A stretch of 50,844 nucleotides of DNA, from NCBI GenBank assembly GCA_903892315.1, contig CAITHY010000136.1, positions 1 to 50,844 of the forward strand. The letters run 5' to 3'. The notes below the pieces were generated by a model, which searched no databases, was not told the DNA's origin, and saw nothing but the letters and a program-made list of their open reading frames with translations. Of this stretch, positions 1 to 8,625 are shown piece by piece; position 1 is the stretch's first letter; every line of letters begins with the position of its first letter. The translations under genes were made by a program, and so were the position numbers. The stretch comes from an uncultured beta proteobacterium (GTDB taxonomy: Bacteria; Pseudomonadota; Gammaproteobacteria; Burkholderiales; Burkholderiaceae).

Positions 1-21
1 GCTTGGCAGTTTGCGGATATC

Positions 22-108
22 GCGAGGATGGCGAAATTGGTAGACGCACCAGGTTTAGGTCCTGACGCCAGAAATGGTGTGGGGGTTCGAGTCCCCCTCC
101 TCGCACCA
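22..108 (+). tRNA. tRNA-Leu (anticodon UAG)
   Basis: The 7-bp acceptor stem GCGAGGA/TCCTCGC closes the molecule, followed by A and an encoded CCA. The anticodon loop TTTAGGT gives UAG, which reads CUA leucine codons. The 87-nt length with a long variable arm is typical of a class II tRNA-Leu. It lies about 57 nt upstream of tig and may share transcription with it. Confidence 0.96.
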
Positions 109-164
109 CAAGATTGCTACTTGGCTTGGACTTCACATTTCCAGATTTCAATTAAAAGACGAGA

Positions 165-1502
165 ATGGCTGTGCAGATAGAAAATTTAGGTTCACTAGAT
201 CGCAAAATGACTTTGGAGTTTCCTCGCGCCGATTTGGCAAAAGCGCGTGAAGCCCGTTTGGCTAAAGTTGGTAAGACCATGAAAATGGCTGGCTTCCGCC
301 CAGGCAAGGTGCCAAAGAACCTCGTTGAAAAACAACATGGCATGCAAGTGGACTTCGAACTCCAATTTGATAAAGCTGCAGAACTCTTTTATGACCAAGC
401 TCAAAAAGAAGGCGTTGCTTTGGCTGGTCAACCACGCCTCGAACCAAAGAGCGAAATCGGTGCTGACAAGATTGTTTTTGATGCTTTCTTTGAAGTATTG
501 CCAGAAGTAAAGATTGGCGATTTCTCTCAAGCTGAAGTTAGCAAATACACAACAGATATTGGTGAGGCCGAAATTGACCGCGCCTTAGACGTATTGCGTA
601 AGCAGCAAGTTCATTACCACCCACGTGGTGAAGCTGGTGCGCATGGTGATGGCGGCTCTAATGTTGCAGCACAAAACGGGGACCAAGTAGTGATCGATTT
701 TGTTGGCAAGATTGATGGCGTTGAGTTTGCTGGCGGTAAAGCGGAAAACTTTGAATACGTATTGGGCGAAGGGCGCATGCTTCCTGAGTTTGAAGCCGCA
801 ACCTTAGGCCTCAAGGCAGGTGACAGCAAATCTTTCCCATTAAGTTTCCCAGCTGATTACCACGGTAAAGATGTCGCAGGCAAAACTGCAGAGTTCACTA
901 TCACTGTGAAATCAGTCAATTGGCCACACCTCCCAGCCGTTGATGATGCATTTGCGTTATCTTTGGGCGTTACTGAAGGCGGCGTTGCCAAAATGCGCGC
1001 AGAAGTAAAAGAAAATTTAGATCGTGAAGTAAAGCGTCGCATCACTTCTTTGCTAAAGAATGAAGTGATGGACAAGCTTAATAGCTTGTGTGAACTGGAT
1101 GTTCCTAAATCTTTGGTTACTTCCGAGCAAGAGCGTTTAGTGGATGGTGCTCGTCAAGATTTGATGCAGCGTGGCGTTCCGAATGCTAAAGATGCTCCTA
1201 TTCCTGCTGAGATTTTTGCAGAGCAAGCAACTAAGCGCGTTCGTCTAGGTTTGATCCTCAGTGAATTGGTTAAAAAGCAAAACCTGGCTGCTACCGCAGA
1301 TCAAATCAAAGCTGAAATCGATGAGCAGGCTGCTACCTATGAAGATCCTAAAGAAGTGGTACGTTGGTTCTATAGCAATCCAAGCCGCTTGAAGGATATA
1401 GAAAATCTCGTGCTTGAAGACAATGTAATTCAGTATTTCACGTCCCAAGCTAAGGTAGTCGATAAAGCTGTTACCTTCGAAGAACTCAGCAAGCTAAATT
1501 AA
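165..1502 (+). CDS. tig: Trigger factor, ribosome-associated chaperone and prolyl isomerase
   Basis: Trigger factor binds the ribosome at the exit tunnel and shields nascent chains. The 445-residue protein carries the ribosome-docking signature GFRPGKVP at about residues 43-50. An FKBP-type domain follows at about 170-260 (GDQVVIDFVGKIDG), then the C-terminal substrate cradle. It is slightly longer than the E. coli protein (432). A Gly/His-rich stretch at about 152-167, just before the FKBP domain, looks like a small insertion. The ATG follows a purine-rich GACGAGA. It heads the classic tig-clpP-clpX order, linking folding of new chains with their proteolysis. Confidence 0.97.
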   Translation: MAVQIENLGSLDRKMTLEFPRADLAKAREARLAKVGKTMKMAGFRPGKVPKNLVEKQHGMQVDFELQFDKAAELFYDQAQKEGVALAGQPRLEPKSEIGADKIVFDAFFEVLPEVKIGDFSQAEVSKYTTDIGEAEIDRALDVLRKQQVHYHPRGEAGAHGDGGSNVAAQNGDQVVIDFVGKIDGVEFAGGKAENFEYVLGEGRMLPEFEAATLGLKAGDSKSFPLSFPADYHGKDVAGKTAEFTITVKSVNWPHLPAVDDAFALSLGVTEGGVAKMRAEVKENLDREVKRRITSLLKNEVMDKLNSLCELDVPKSLVTSEQERLVDGARQDLMQRGVPNAKDAPIPAEIFAEQATKRVRLGLILSELVKKQNLAATADQIKAEIDEQAATYEDPKEVVRWFYSNPSRLKDIENLVLEDNVIQYFTSQAKVVDKAVTFEELSKLN

Positions 1503-1543
1503 GTTAACTACTAAGTCATCCATTTACCCACAAAGGTTTCATA

Positions 1544-2173
1544 ATGATCCACAACCATTCTCAGTCTGAAAATCTAGAACCAAAAGGCTTGGGCTTAGTT
1601 CCAATGGTGATTGAAACCTCCGGTAGAGGTGAGCGCGCTTACGACATCTACTCCAGATTGTTGCGTGAACGTGTTGTCTTCTTGGTTGGTGAAGTAAACG
1701 ACCAAACCGCAAACTTAGTCATTGCGCAATTGCTTTTCCTTGAGAGTGAAAATCCGGATAAAGAAATTTCTCTGTACATCAACTCTCCAGGTGGATCAGT
1801 TTCTGCAGGCTTGGCTATCTACGACACTATGCAATTCATTAAGCCTCATGTCAGCACATTGTGCATGGGCATGGCTGCCAGTATGGGTGCTTTTCTATTA
1901 TGCGCTGGTGAAAAGGGTAAGCGCTATGCCTTGCCGAACTCACGTGTCATGATTCATCAGCCATTAGGCGGTGCTCGCGGACAGGCTTCTGACATTGAAA
2001 TACAAGCACGTGAAATTTTGTATTTGCGTGAGCGCTTGAATAAAATTTTGGCCGATCGCACTGGTCAATCAATCGAAACGATTGCTAAGGATACGGATCG
2101 CGACAACTTTATGTCTGCTGACCAAGCCCGTGATTATGGCTTGATCGACAAGGTTATCGAGAAGCGTCCTTAA
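1544..2173 (+). CDS. clpP: ATP-dependent Clp protease proteolytic subunit
   Basis: ClpP is the serine protease chamber that works with ClpX. The 209 residues include the nucleophile S113 ([10 protein letters not shown]), H138 (VMIHQP) and D187 in the DTDRD motif. The spacing of these three matches the E. coli triad. The N-terminal residues ahead of GLVPMVIE are the usual short propeptide region. AAGG lies about 7 nt before the ATG. It is the second gene of the tig-clpP-clpX cluster, 41 nt after tig, and is almost certainly cotranscribed with clpX. Confidence 0.97.
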   Translation: MIHNHSQSENLEPKGLGLVPMVIETSGRGERAYDIYSRLLRERVVFLVGEVNDQTANLVIAQLLFLESENPDKEISLYINSPGGSVSAGLAIYDTMQFIKPHVSTLCMGMAASMGAFLLCAGEKGKRYALPNSRVMIHQPLGGARGQASDIEIQAREILYLRERLNKILADRTGQSIETIAKDTDRDNFMSADQARDYGLIDKVIEKRP

Positions 2174-2199
2174 TTTCCTATAAATATTTAGAGTCCATT

Positions 2200-3561
2200 T
2201 TGAGCGATACCAACACTACAAATTCAGCAAACAAAGTACTGTATTGCTCTTTTTGCGGCAAGAGCCAGCATGAAGTAAAAAAACTTATCGCAGGCCCATC
2301 TGTTTTTATTTGTGACGAGTGCATTGATCTTTGCACTGACATCATTCAAGAAGAAATCGCCAAGCTTCCCAAGGAAGAGGTTGATGACTCTTTGCCAACT
2401 CCACATCAAATTCGTGAAAACCTAGATCAATACGTTATTGGTCAAGATCACGCCAAGAAAACTTTAGCTGTTGCTGTATACAACCACTACAAGCGCCTGC
2501 AATACTTGCCTAAGCCAAAAAAAGAAAAGCTCGACAAGGATGGCAAACCGGTAGAGTCTTCTGATAAAAAAGAATCCAAAGTTCCAGCCAAGGCAATGGT
2601 AGACGGCGTAGAGCTTGCAAAGAGTAATATTCTGTTGATAGGTCCGACTGGTTCGGGCAAGACATTGTTAGCTCAGACTTTGGCTCGTATGCTAGACGTG
2701 CCGTTTGTGATGGCTGATGCAACCACATTAACTGAAGCGGGTTATGTTGGTGAAGACGTTGAAAACATTATTCAAAAACTATTGCAAGCTTGTGACTACA
2801 ACGTAGAAAAAGCGCAGCGCGGTATCGTCTATATTGATGAGATTGATAAGATTTCACGCAAATCAGACAATCCATCTATTACTCGCGATGTATCAGGTGA
2901 GGGTGTGCAGCAGGCATTACTAAAGCTTGTAGAAGGCACAATGGCTTCTGTACCGCCACAAGGTGGGCGAAAGCATCCCAATCAAGACTTCTTGCAAGTC
3001 GATACAACCAATATTTTGTTTATTTGCGGAGGTGCATTTGATGGACTTGAAAAAGTCATTCAGCAACGTACCGCCAAAACAGGCATTGGATTTAACGCAG
3101 CCGTTCCTGGTAAAGATGATCGTGGGGTCAGTGACCTGTTAATTGAAGTTGAGCCAGAAGATCTGATTAAGTTTGGTTTGATTCCTGAATTGATTGGTCG
3201 TTTACCTGTTGTGGCGACGTTAGCTCAACTGGACGAAGAGGCTTTAATTCAGATTCTGACGGAACCTAAAAATGCTTTAGTTAAACAATATCAGGCACTT
3301 TTGACTATGGAGGGCTCTGAGCTCGAAGTGCGTCGTGAAGCTTTGTCAGCCATTGCCAAGAAAGCAATCGCCCGTAAAACGGGTGCTCGTGGTCTGAGAT
3401 CTATCCTTGAAGGCTCTTTGATGGATGTCATGTATGACCTTCCATCTCTTAAGAATGTGCAAAAAGTGGTTATCGATGAAAGCAGCATTGCTGAAGGCGG
3501 AAAACCACTTTTAGTCTACAAACAAGATGCTGACCAGGCAGATTTAAGTAAAAAAGCCTAA
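2200..3561 (+). CDS. clpX: Clp protease ATP-binding subunit ClpX (TTG start)
   Basis: ClpX is the AAA+ unfoldase that feeds ClpP. It has the N-terminal zinc-binding domain (C16/C19, C38/C41), Walker A GPTGSGKT at 148-155, pore loop GYVG at 181-184, Walker B YIDEID at 211-216 and the RKH loop at 257-259. The best start is TTG: the zinc domain begins right after it and no in-frame ATG lies upstream after clpP. At 453 residues it exceeds the E. coli protein (424). The extra length is a lysine-rich segment at about 101-134, between the first helices and Walker A. A terminator follows the gene. Confidence 0.96.
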   Translation: MSDTNTTNSANKVLYCSFCGKSQHEVKKLIAGPSVFICDECIDLCTDIIQEEIAKLPKEEVDDSLPTPHQIRENLDQYVIGQDHAKKTLAVAVYNHYKRLQYLPKPKKEKLDKDGKPVESSDKKESKVPAKAMVDGVELAKSNILLIGPTGSGKTLLAQTLARMLDVPFVMADATTLTEAGYVGEDVENIIQKLLQACDYNVEKAQRGIVYIDEIDKISRKSDNPSITRDVSGEGVQQALLKLVEGTMASVPPQGGRKHPNQDFLQVDTTNILFICGGAFDGLEKVIQQRTAKTGIGFNAAVPGKDDRGVSDLLIEVEPEDLIKFGLIPELIGRLPVVATLAQLDEEALIQILTEPKNALVKQYQALLTMEGSELEVRREALSAIAKKAIARKTGARGLRSILEGSLMDVMYDLPSLKNVQKVVIDESSIAEGGKPLLVYKQDADQADLSKKA

Positions 3562-3585
3562 ATTCTTAGAGTTTTTGCAATTTTT

Positions 3586-3607
3586 GGGGCTTTTATGCCC
3601 CTTTTTT
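3586..3607 (+). terminator. Rho-independent terminator after clpX
   Basis: GGGGC, a 6-nt loop and GCCCC are followed by six T residues, 24 nt after the clpX stop. This separates the clp operon from lon. Confidence 0.8.
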
Positions 3608-3619
3608 GTTATTTTACCC

Positions 3620-3647
3620 CTTGTTTTTCTCTAAAGCCTGCCCATAT
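3620..3647 (+). promoter_or_regulatory. Possible sigma-32 heat-shock promoter of lon
   Basis: CTTGTTT and GCCCATAT are separated by 13 nt. This resembles the RpoH consensus CTTGAAA and CCCCATnT, with a good -10 and a partial -35. It lies about 100 nt before the lon ATG, downstream of the clpX terminator. lon is a heat-shock gene in other proteobacteria, so the placement makes sense, but the call rests on sequence resemblance only. Confidence 0.42.
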
Positions 3648-3750
3648 AGGTAGTATGCTACTCATGAATAATGTCTCTATTTAGTGGTTGATGATTCAAT
3701 TGCTAATTAAGAAGACTTTTGAGGTTTGATTACTTTGGAGGATTTGCCCC

Positions 3751-6183
3751 ATGCCTGGCCACTTATTGTTACCCTCTGAACCAATTCAACTACCTTTGCT
3801 CCCATTGAGGGACGTGGTTGTGTTTCCTCATATGGTGATCCCGCTGTTTGTGGGTCGCCCAAAATCGATTAAAGCCCTTGAGGCTGCCATGGAAACTGGC
3901 AAAAATGTCCTTTTGGTTGCCCAAAAAACGGCAGCTAAAGATGAGCCCGTGATTGAGGATCTCTATGAGGTGGGCTGTATTGCCAATATCTTGCAAATGC
4001 TCAAATTGCCTGACGGTACTGTGAAGGTGCTTGTTGAAGGTGTGCAGCGCGCAGAAGTTAGTCAAATTGAAGATAGCCTTGGTTACTTCAATTGCGAAGC
4101 AACACCTACTGCTATTAATGCGATTGATGCCCATGAAACCGAGGCCTTGCGTCGCGCCATCATGGCTCAGTTTGATCAATACGTAAAACTCAATAAAAAA
4201 GTTCCACAAGAGATTCTGTCGTCTCTAGGCGGCATTGATGATCCAAGCCGTTTAGCTGACACCATCTGTGCACATTTACCTGTGAAGCTTGAGCAGAAAC
4301 AACGCCTACTTGAAATGATGGACGTTGTACAACGTTTGGAGAGCTTGTTGGCTGATCTCGAGAGTGAGATTGACATATTGCAGGTTGAAAAGCGAATTCG
4401 TGGACGTGTAAAGCGTCAGATGGAAAAGAGTCAACGCGAGTATTACCTCAATGAGCAAGTAAAGGCGATTCAGAAAGAGTTGGGCGAAGGCGAAGAGGGT
4501 GCGGATCTTGAAGAACTAGAGAAGCGTATCAAGGCGGCACGTATGCCTAAGGAGGCTTTGAAGAAGGCAGAGTCAGAACTCAAGAAACTGAAATTGATGT
4601 CACCAATGTCTGCAGAGGCTACGGTCATTCGTAACTTTATTGATACCTTGGTCAATCTCCCATGGAAGAAAAAAACCAAGATTAATAACGATCTCACTAA
4701 TGCCGAGAAAGTGTTGGACGAAGACCACTATGGCTTGGATAAAGTCAAAGAGCGTATCTTGGAGTACCTCGCAGTTCAACAGCGTGTTGATCGCGTCAAG
4801 GCCCCGATTCTTTGTTTGGTCGGCCCTCCTGGCGTAGGTAAAACCTCCCTAGGTCAATCCATTGCGCGTGCGACTAATAGAAAGTTTGTGCGCATGGCCT
4901 TAGGTGGAGTGCGAGATGAATCTGAGATTCGTGGGCACCGTCGTACCTATATTGGTTCTATGCCCGGCAAGATTCTGAGTAGCCTCACTAAGGTTGGCGT
5001 ACGCAATCCTTTATTCCTTTTAGATGAGGTAGACAAGATGGGCATGGATTTCCGTGGAGATCCAGCTAGCGCATTATTGGAGGTTCTAGACCCTGAACAA
5101 AATCACACATTCCAAGATCACTATGTAGAAGTAGATTTTGATCTGTCTGATGTGATGTTTGTGGCTACCTCGAATTCTTTGAATATTCCTGGACCTCTCT
5201 TGGATCGCCTTGAGATTATTCGTCTTGCTGGTTATACCGAAGATGAGAAAACCAGTATTGCTGTGAATTATTTGATTCCAAAGCAAATCAAAAATAATGG
5301 CTTAAAGAAGGATGAGCTCAAGATTGAAGATAGCGCAGTGCGCAATATGATTCGTTACTACACCCGCGAGGCTGGTGTACGTTCCCTAGAACGTGAAATC
5401 AGCAAGATTTGCCGTAAAGTAGTAAAACTGTTGCTATTGAAGAAAGAAGCCGCTCCAGTTGTTGTGAATGCAGATAACTTAGAGAAGTTCTTATCGGTAC
5501 GCATGTATGACTTTGGTTTGGCTGGCAAAGAGAACCAAGTTGGTCAGGTGACTGGTTTAGCCTGGACTGAAGTGGGCGGTGATTTGCTTACTATTGAAGC
5601 CGCTGTTATGCCGGGTAAGGGTGTTATTACTCGCACCGGCTCTATTGGTGATGTGATGAAAGAGTCGGTTGAGGCTGCTAGAACGGTGGTCCGTTCTAGA
5701 TCTAAGCGACTTGGTATTACGGATGAGGCTTTTGAGAAGAAGGATATTCATATTCACTTCCCAGATGGCGCAACACCAAAAGATGGCCCATCAGCTGGCA
5801 TTGCAATTACGACTGCCTTGGTATCGGTATTTACCGGAATCCCAATTCGTTCAGATGTTGCTATGACAGGGGAAATTACGCTTCGCGGAGAAGTGTTGCC
5901 GATTGGCGGATTAAAAGAGAAGCTCTTGGCGGCTCATCGTGGCGGCATTAAATTGGCTTTAATTCCCGAAGAAAACGTTAAGGATCTGATTGACATTCCC
6001 GACAATGTAAAAAATGCAATTGAGATTATTCCGGTTCGCTGGATTGATAGAGTTTTGGAGCTGGCTTTAGAGCGTATGCCTGAAGCGCTGCCTGATCCTA
6101 CGCCTGAAGAGCTTGCAAAAAAGGCTGCGGAAGCCAGTAAGGCAAACGAAAAGAACGCAGCTGCAGAAGTTCTGAAGCATTGA
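3751..6183 (+). CDS. lon: ATP-dependent Lon protease
   Basis: Lon degrades misfolded and regulatory proteins in the cytoplasm. The 810-residue protein has the N-terminal LON substrate domain (about 10-200), a coiled-coil region, an AAA+ module with Walker A GPPGVGKT at 358-365, and the C-terminal protease domain. The catalytic dyad is S681 (DGPSAGIA) and K724 (GLKEKLLAAH), with the same 43-residue spacing as in E. coli. The C-terminus ends in an Ala/Lys-rich tail. GGAGG lies about 10 nt before the ATG. It is transcribed alone after the clpX terminator, probably with heat-shock control. Confidence 0.97.
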   Translation: MPGHLLLPSEPIQLPLLPLRDVVVFPHMVIPLFVGRPKSIKALEAAMETGKNVLLVAQKTAAKDEPVIEDLYEVGCIANILQMLKLPDGTVKVLVEGVQRAEVSQIEDSLGYFNCEATPTAINAIDAHETEALRRAIMAQFDQYVKLNKKVPQEILSSLGGIDDPSRLADTICAHLPVKLEQKQRLLEMMDVVQRLESLLADLESEIDILQVEKRIRGRVKRQMEKSQREYYLNEQVKAIQKELGEGEEGADLEELEKRIKAARMPKEALKKAESELKKLKLMSPMSAEATVIRNFIDTLVNLPWKKKTKINNDLTNAEKVLDEDHYGLDKVKERILEYLAVQQRVDRVKAPILCLVGPPGVGKTSLGQSIARATNRKFVRMALGGVRDESEIRGHRRTYIGSMPGKILSSLTKVGVRNPLFLLDEVDKMGMDFRGDPASALLEVLDPEQNHTFQDHYVEVDFDLSDVMFVATSNSLNIPGPLLDRLEIIRLAGYTEDEKTSIAVNYLIPKQIKNNGLKKDELKIEDSAVRNMIRYYTREAGVRSLEREISKICRKVVKLLLLKKEAAPVVVNADNLEKFLSVRMYDFGLAGKENQVGQVTGLAWTEVGGDLLTIEAAVMPGKGVITRTGSIGDVMKESVEAARTVVRSRSKRLGITDEAFEKKDIHIHFPDGATPKDGPSAGIAITTALVSVFTGIPIRSDVAMTGEITLRGEVLPIGGLKEKLLAAHRGGIKLALIPEENVKDLIDIPDNVKNAIEIIPVRWIDRVLELALERMPEALPDPTPEELAKKAAEASKANEKNAAAEVLKH

Positions 6184-6188
6184 TAATA

Positions 6189-6247
6189 GGTTGATTTTCC
6201 GTCAGATTCCCCTCATCTATTGAGGTCGGTTTAGCGGAAAATCCACC
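6189..6247 (+). other. Nested stem-loop after lon
   Basis: GATTTTCCG (6193-6201) is the exact reverse complement of CGGAAAATC (6235-6243), with flanking GG and CC that can extend the stem past a mismatch. The loop holds a second hairpin, CCTCA (6211-6215) with TGAGG (6221-6225). No T-run follows, so it is not a standard terminator. It could be an mRNA 3' end stabiliser, a processing signal or part of a small RNA. Confidence 0.5.
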
Positions 6248-6289
6248 TAAATCCCACGCTTAGGTTACAATCTCAGCTGTAATATTTTG

Positions 6290-6365
6290 GGGCGCTTAGC
6301 TCAGTTGGTAGAGCGTCTGCCTTACACGCAGAATGTCGGGAGTTCGAGCCTCTCAGCGCCCACCA
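6290..6365 (+). tRNA. tRNA-Val (anticodon UAC)
   Basis: Acceptor stem GGGCGCT/AGCGCCC, anticodon loop CTTACAC giving UAC (valine), T-loop GTTCGAGCC and an encoded CCA. Length is 76 nt. It is a single tRNA between lon and the ppiD-like gene. Confidence 0.96.
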
Positions 6366-6474
6366 AATTATTACCACGATCAGTCTTTCTTAGCCTATTC
6401 AGGCATTTCAATACCCTCCAGCTCAGCGCCTAGTACACTCGTGGTATTGATATTTTTTACTAGCGAACTTTTAC

Positions 6475-7938
6475 ATGTTTGATACTGTCCGTAAGCACCA
6501 ACGAATTCTGCAATTTGTATTAATGCTATTGATTGTTCCATCCTTTGCATTCTTTGGGATCTCTAGCTATTCCAGCTTCATGGACAAAGAGACTGATCTT
6601 GTCAAAATCAATGGCAAACCCATCACCGCTCAAGAAGTGGATTCTGCGGCAAAACGTCAGGCAGAGCGAGTAGGTGGAAATGCGCAAATTGCTCAAAGCC
6701 TCCAATTTCGACAGGCCATTTTGAATGAATTAATGCAGCAGCGCATTCTTGGATTTGCAGTAACTAATTTACGTTTGCAGGTTGGCAAAGAGGCGCTCGT
6801 TAAAAGCTTGCAAAATATTCCTCAGATTCGTGCTTTGTATAAACAAGATGGCAGCTTCGATGATGCGCGCTTCAAGCAACTCCTAGCTAGCAATGGTTTG
6901 AATGAAGAACAGTTTTACGCAAGTCAAGCTTATGATTTAAAAATCAGTCAGCTAGTGAACTCTGTAGCCCGTACCGAAATCGGTAGCCCTAAATTGTCCG
7001 ATATCGTTTCAACCCTCTATGAGACTGAACGTCAAGTTCAGGTTTTATCGTTTGATGCGAAAGATTACTTAAGCAAAGTAAATCCATCCCAAGAAGATTT
7101 GCAAGCTTTCTACAATGCCAACGCTAAGTTATTCGAGAGCCCAGAGTATGTAGATGTCGAGTACATCGTTCTCAAGGCAGATCCAAAGGAAGATGCAAAA
7201 GTATTTAGTGATAAAGCAGATCAATTCGCTAATATGACTTATGACCAGTCAGATAGCCTTAAGCCAGCTGCAGATAAATTAAAACTGAATATTCAAACCC
7301 AGAAGGGTGTAACGCGTTCGGGTGCATCTGGCGTTGCAAAAGACCACCCTTTGGCCAACCCGAAGGTAGTGCAATCTCTTTTTGGCGATGATGCATTGAA
7401 GAACAAGCGCAATATTGAGGCCGTACAAACTGCCCCAGGCGTTTTTGTATCAGCCCGAGTAGTGATTTTTCATCCCGCTCAAACTCTCCCGTATAAAGAT
7501 GTTGCTGCTGAGGTCAAGCGTCAAGTTAGCCAACGCTTGGCTGAAAAGCTTGCCGTAAGCGCTGCAGCAGATCGCTATACAGCTTTGGAAAAAGATCCAA
7601 AGAACAACGCTGGCTTTGCTAGTCCAATTTGGGTTTCTCGCAACAAGCCTGAGAACTTAGTGGGTGGGGCTCTAGATGAGGTGATGTCGGTGAATCCCGA
7701 TAAATTCCCTGCGCTTGTGTCTGTCCAAAATCCAGGGGTTGGCACAATTCTGTATCGGGTTGATCAGGTAAGGCAGCCGATAGGTACAGACGTAAAAGTC
7801 CACAAGGCACAAGCACAGCAAATTCAAGCATTGGCAGCCCAAGCTGAGTTTGCTGGTTTTATGGCTTACTGGCGTGATGTCGCTGGGGTTAAAACAATCA
7901 ATCCTCTTAAGCCGCCATCAACTGGTTCAGGCAGCTAA
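6475..7938 (+). CDS. ppiD: PpiD-like membrane-anchored periplasmic chaperone lacking a parvulin domain
   Basis: PpiD is an inner-membrane protein that chaperones secreted proteins near the Sec translocon. Here a single membrane segment (about 11-31) is followed by the SurA_N-like chaperone region (about 35-200) and the C-terminal region that in relatives follows the parvulin domain (from about 246: DKADQFANMTYDQSDSLKP). The protein has 487 residues against about 620 in E. coli. The shortfall matches a missing parvulin domain: after EYIVLKADPKED (to 240) the sequence runs straight into post-parvulin sequence. No GGDLG or FGWHII-type motif is present. Chaperone function is likely kept; isomerase activity is not expected. 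The position after clp/lon is typical. Confidence 0.9.
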   Translation: MFDTVRKHQRILQFVLMLLIVPSFAFFGISSYSSFMDKETDLVKINGKPITAQEVDSAAKRQAERVGGNAQIAQSLQFRQAILNELMQQRILGFAVTNLRLQVGKEALVKSLQNIPQIRALYKQDGSFDDARFKQLLASNGLNEEQFYASQAYDLKISQLVNSVARTEIGSPKLSDIVSTLYETERQVQVLSFDAKDYLSKVNPSQEDLQAFYNANAKLFESPEYVDVEYIVLKADPKEDAKVFSDKADQFANMTYDQSDSLKPAADKLKLNIQTQKGVTRSGASGVAKDHPLANPKVVQSLFGDDALKNKRNIEAVQTAPGVFVSARVVIFHPAQTLPYKDVAAEVKRQVSQRLAEKLAVSAAADRYTALEKDPKNNAGFASPIWVSRNKPENLVGGALDEVMSVNPDKFPALVSVQNPGVGTILYRVDQVRQPIGTDVKVHKAQAQQIQALAAQAEFAGFMAYWRDVAGVKTINPLKPPSTGSGS

Positions 7939-7951
7939 GATTTAAATCTAC

Positions 7952-8623
7952 TTACTTACTCCTTAGCATTATTTGATATGGGGCCATAGCGCCCCATACG
8001 TTTTTAAAGAGAATGACTTGCGCCTTTTCATTGGGATGCAAGCGATCCGCCTGAAATAAATGAATGTCAGTGGCTACGTTCTTGAGAAAAAAAGGCAGAA
8101 GTTCAACTTGCTCCTGATGCGCAAGTTTTGGATATAAATCCTGGAATTGTTTGGTGTACTCTTGCCCATAATTAGGTGGAATTTGCATGCCAAATAAGAG
8201 TACCCTGGCCCCGGAGCCCTTACTGAGTTGAATCATCTTTCTTAAATTCTTTTCGGACTCCTGAGCGGATAGGCCACGCAAAGCATCGTTAGCACCGAGC
8301 TCTAAAAGGACAATTCCTGGCTTCTTTTGTGCCAATAGTTGTGGCAATCTTGTTAGGCCTCCAGAGCTTGTCTCTCCGCTAATACTGGCGTTAAAAACGG
8401 TCCAGGGGCTAGCTTCTTTATTGAGTTGATCCTCTAAGAGCTTTACCCAGCCAGCACCTCGAGTCAATCCATATTCTGCCGAGAGGCTGTCACCCATCAC
8501 TAAAATAACGGGATTAGTCAGTGCCTGTGTGCCAAGGGGAATAAACAGGCAAAATAGAGCGGTTGCCATGGATATGGCTTGCATTTTTCTACTCAAGAAG
8601 CGCAACCAAAGATTTTGATTCAT
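7952..8623 (-). CDS. tesA: Secreted GDSL esterase/lysophospholipase (TesA-like)
   Basis: Periplasmic SGNH hydrolase of the TesA/arylesterase family, acting on thioesters, lysophospholipids or aryl esters. Signal peptide at about 1-34 ending GTQA. Block I has GDSLS with nucleophile S46, block II SISGE, block III GAND, and block V DRLHPN with the catalytic Asp and His. The 223-residue length is normal. The first ATG abuts the ybbA-like gene; a second Met at residue 14 is a possible start but would shorten the basic n-region. Divergent pairing with a YbbA-type ATPase also occurs in E. coli. The natural substrate is unknown. Confidence 0.9.
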   Translation of the reverse strand: MNQNLWLRFLSRKMQAISMATALFCLFIPLGTQALTNPVILVMGDSLSAEYGLTRGAGWVKLLEDQLNKEASPWTVFNASISGETSSGGLTRLPQLLAQKKPGIVLLELGANDALRGLSAQESEKNLRKMIQLSKGSGARVLLFGMQIPPNYGQEYTKQFQDLYPKLAHQEQVELLPFFLKNVATDIHLFQADRLHPNEKAQVILFKNVWGAMAPYQIMLRSK

Positions 8624-8625
8624 TT

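Noticed and set aside
195..530. 111-codon open frame opposite tig
   Set aside because: Antisense to conserved trigger factor sequence with no independent support.
3790..4209. 139-codon open frame opposite lon
   Set aside because: Shadow of the lon frame; composition is not protein-like and no start signal exists.
6372..6446. Inverted repeat TACCACGA...TCGTGGTA between tRNA-Val and ppiD
   Set aside because: Only 8 bp with a 59-nt interval. It could be chance or an operator, but there is no second line of support.
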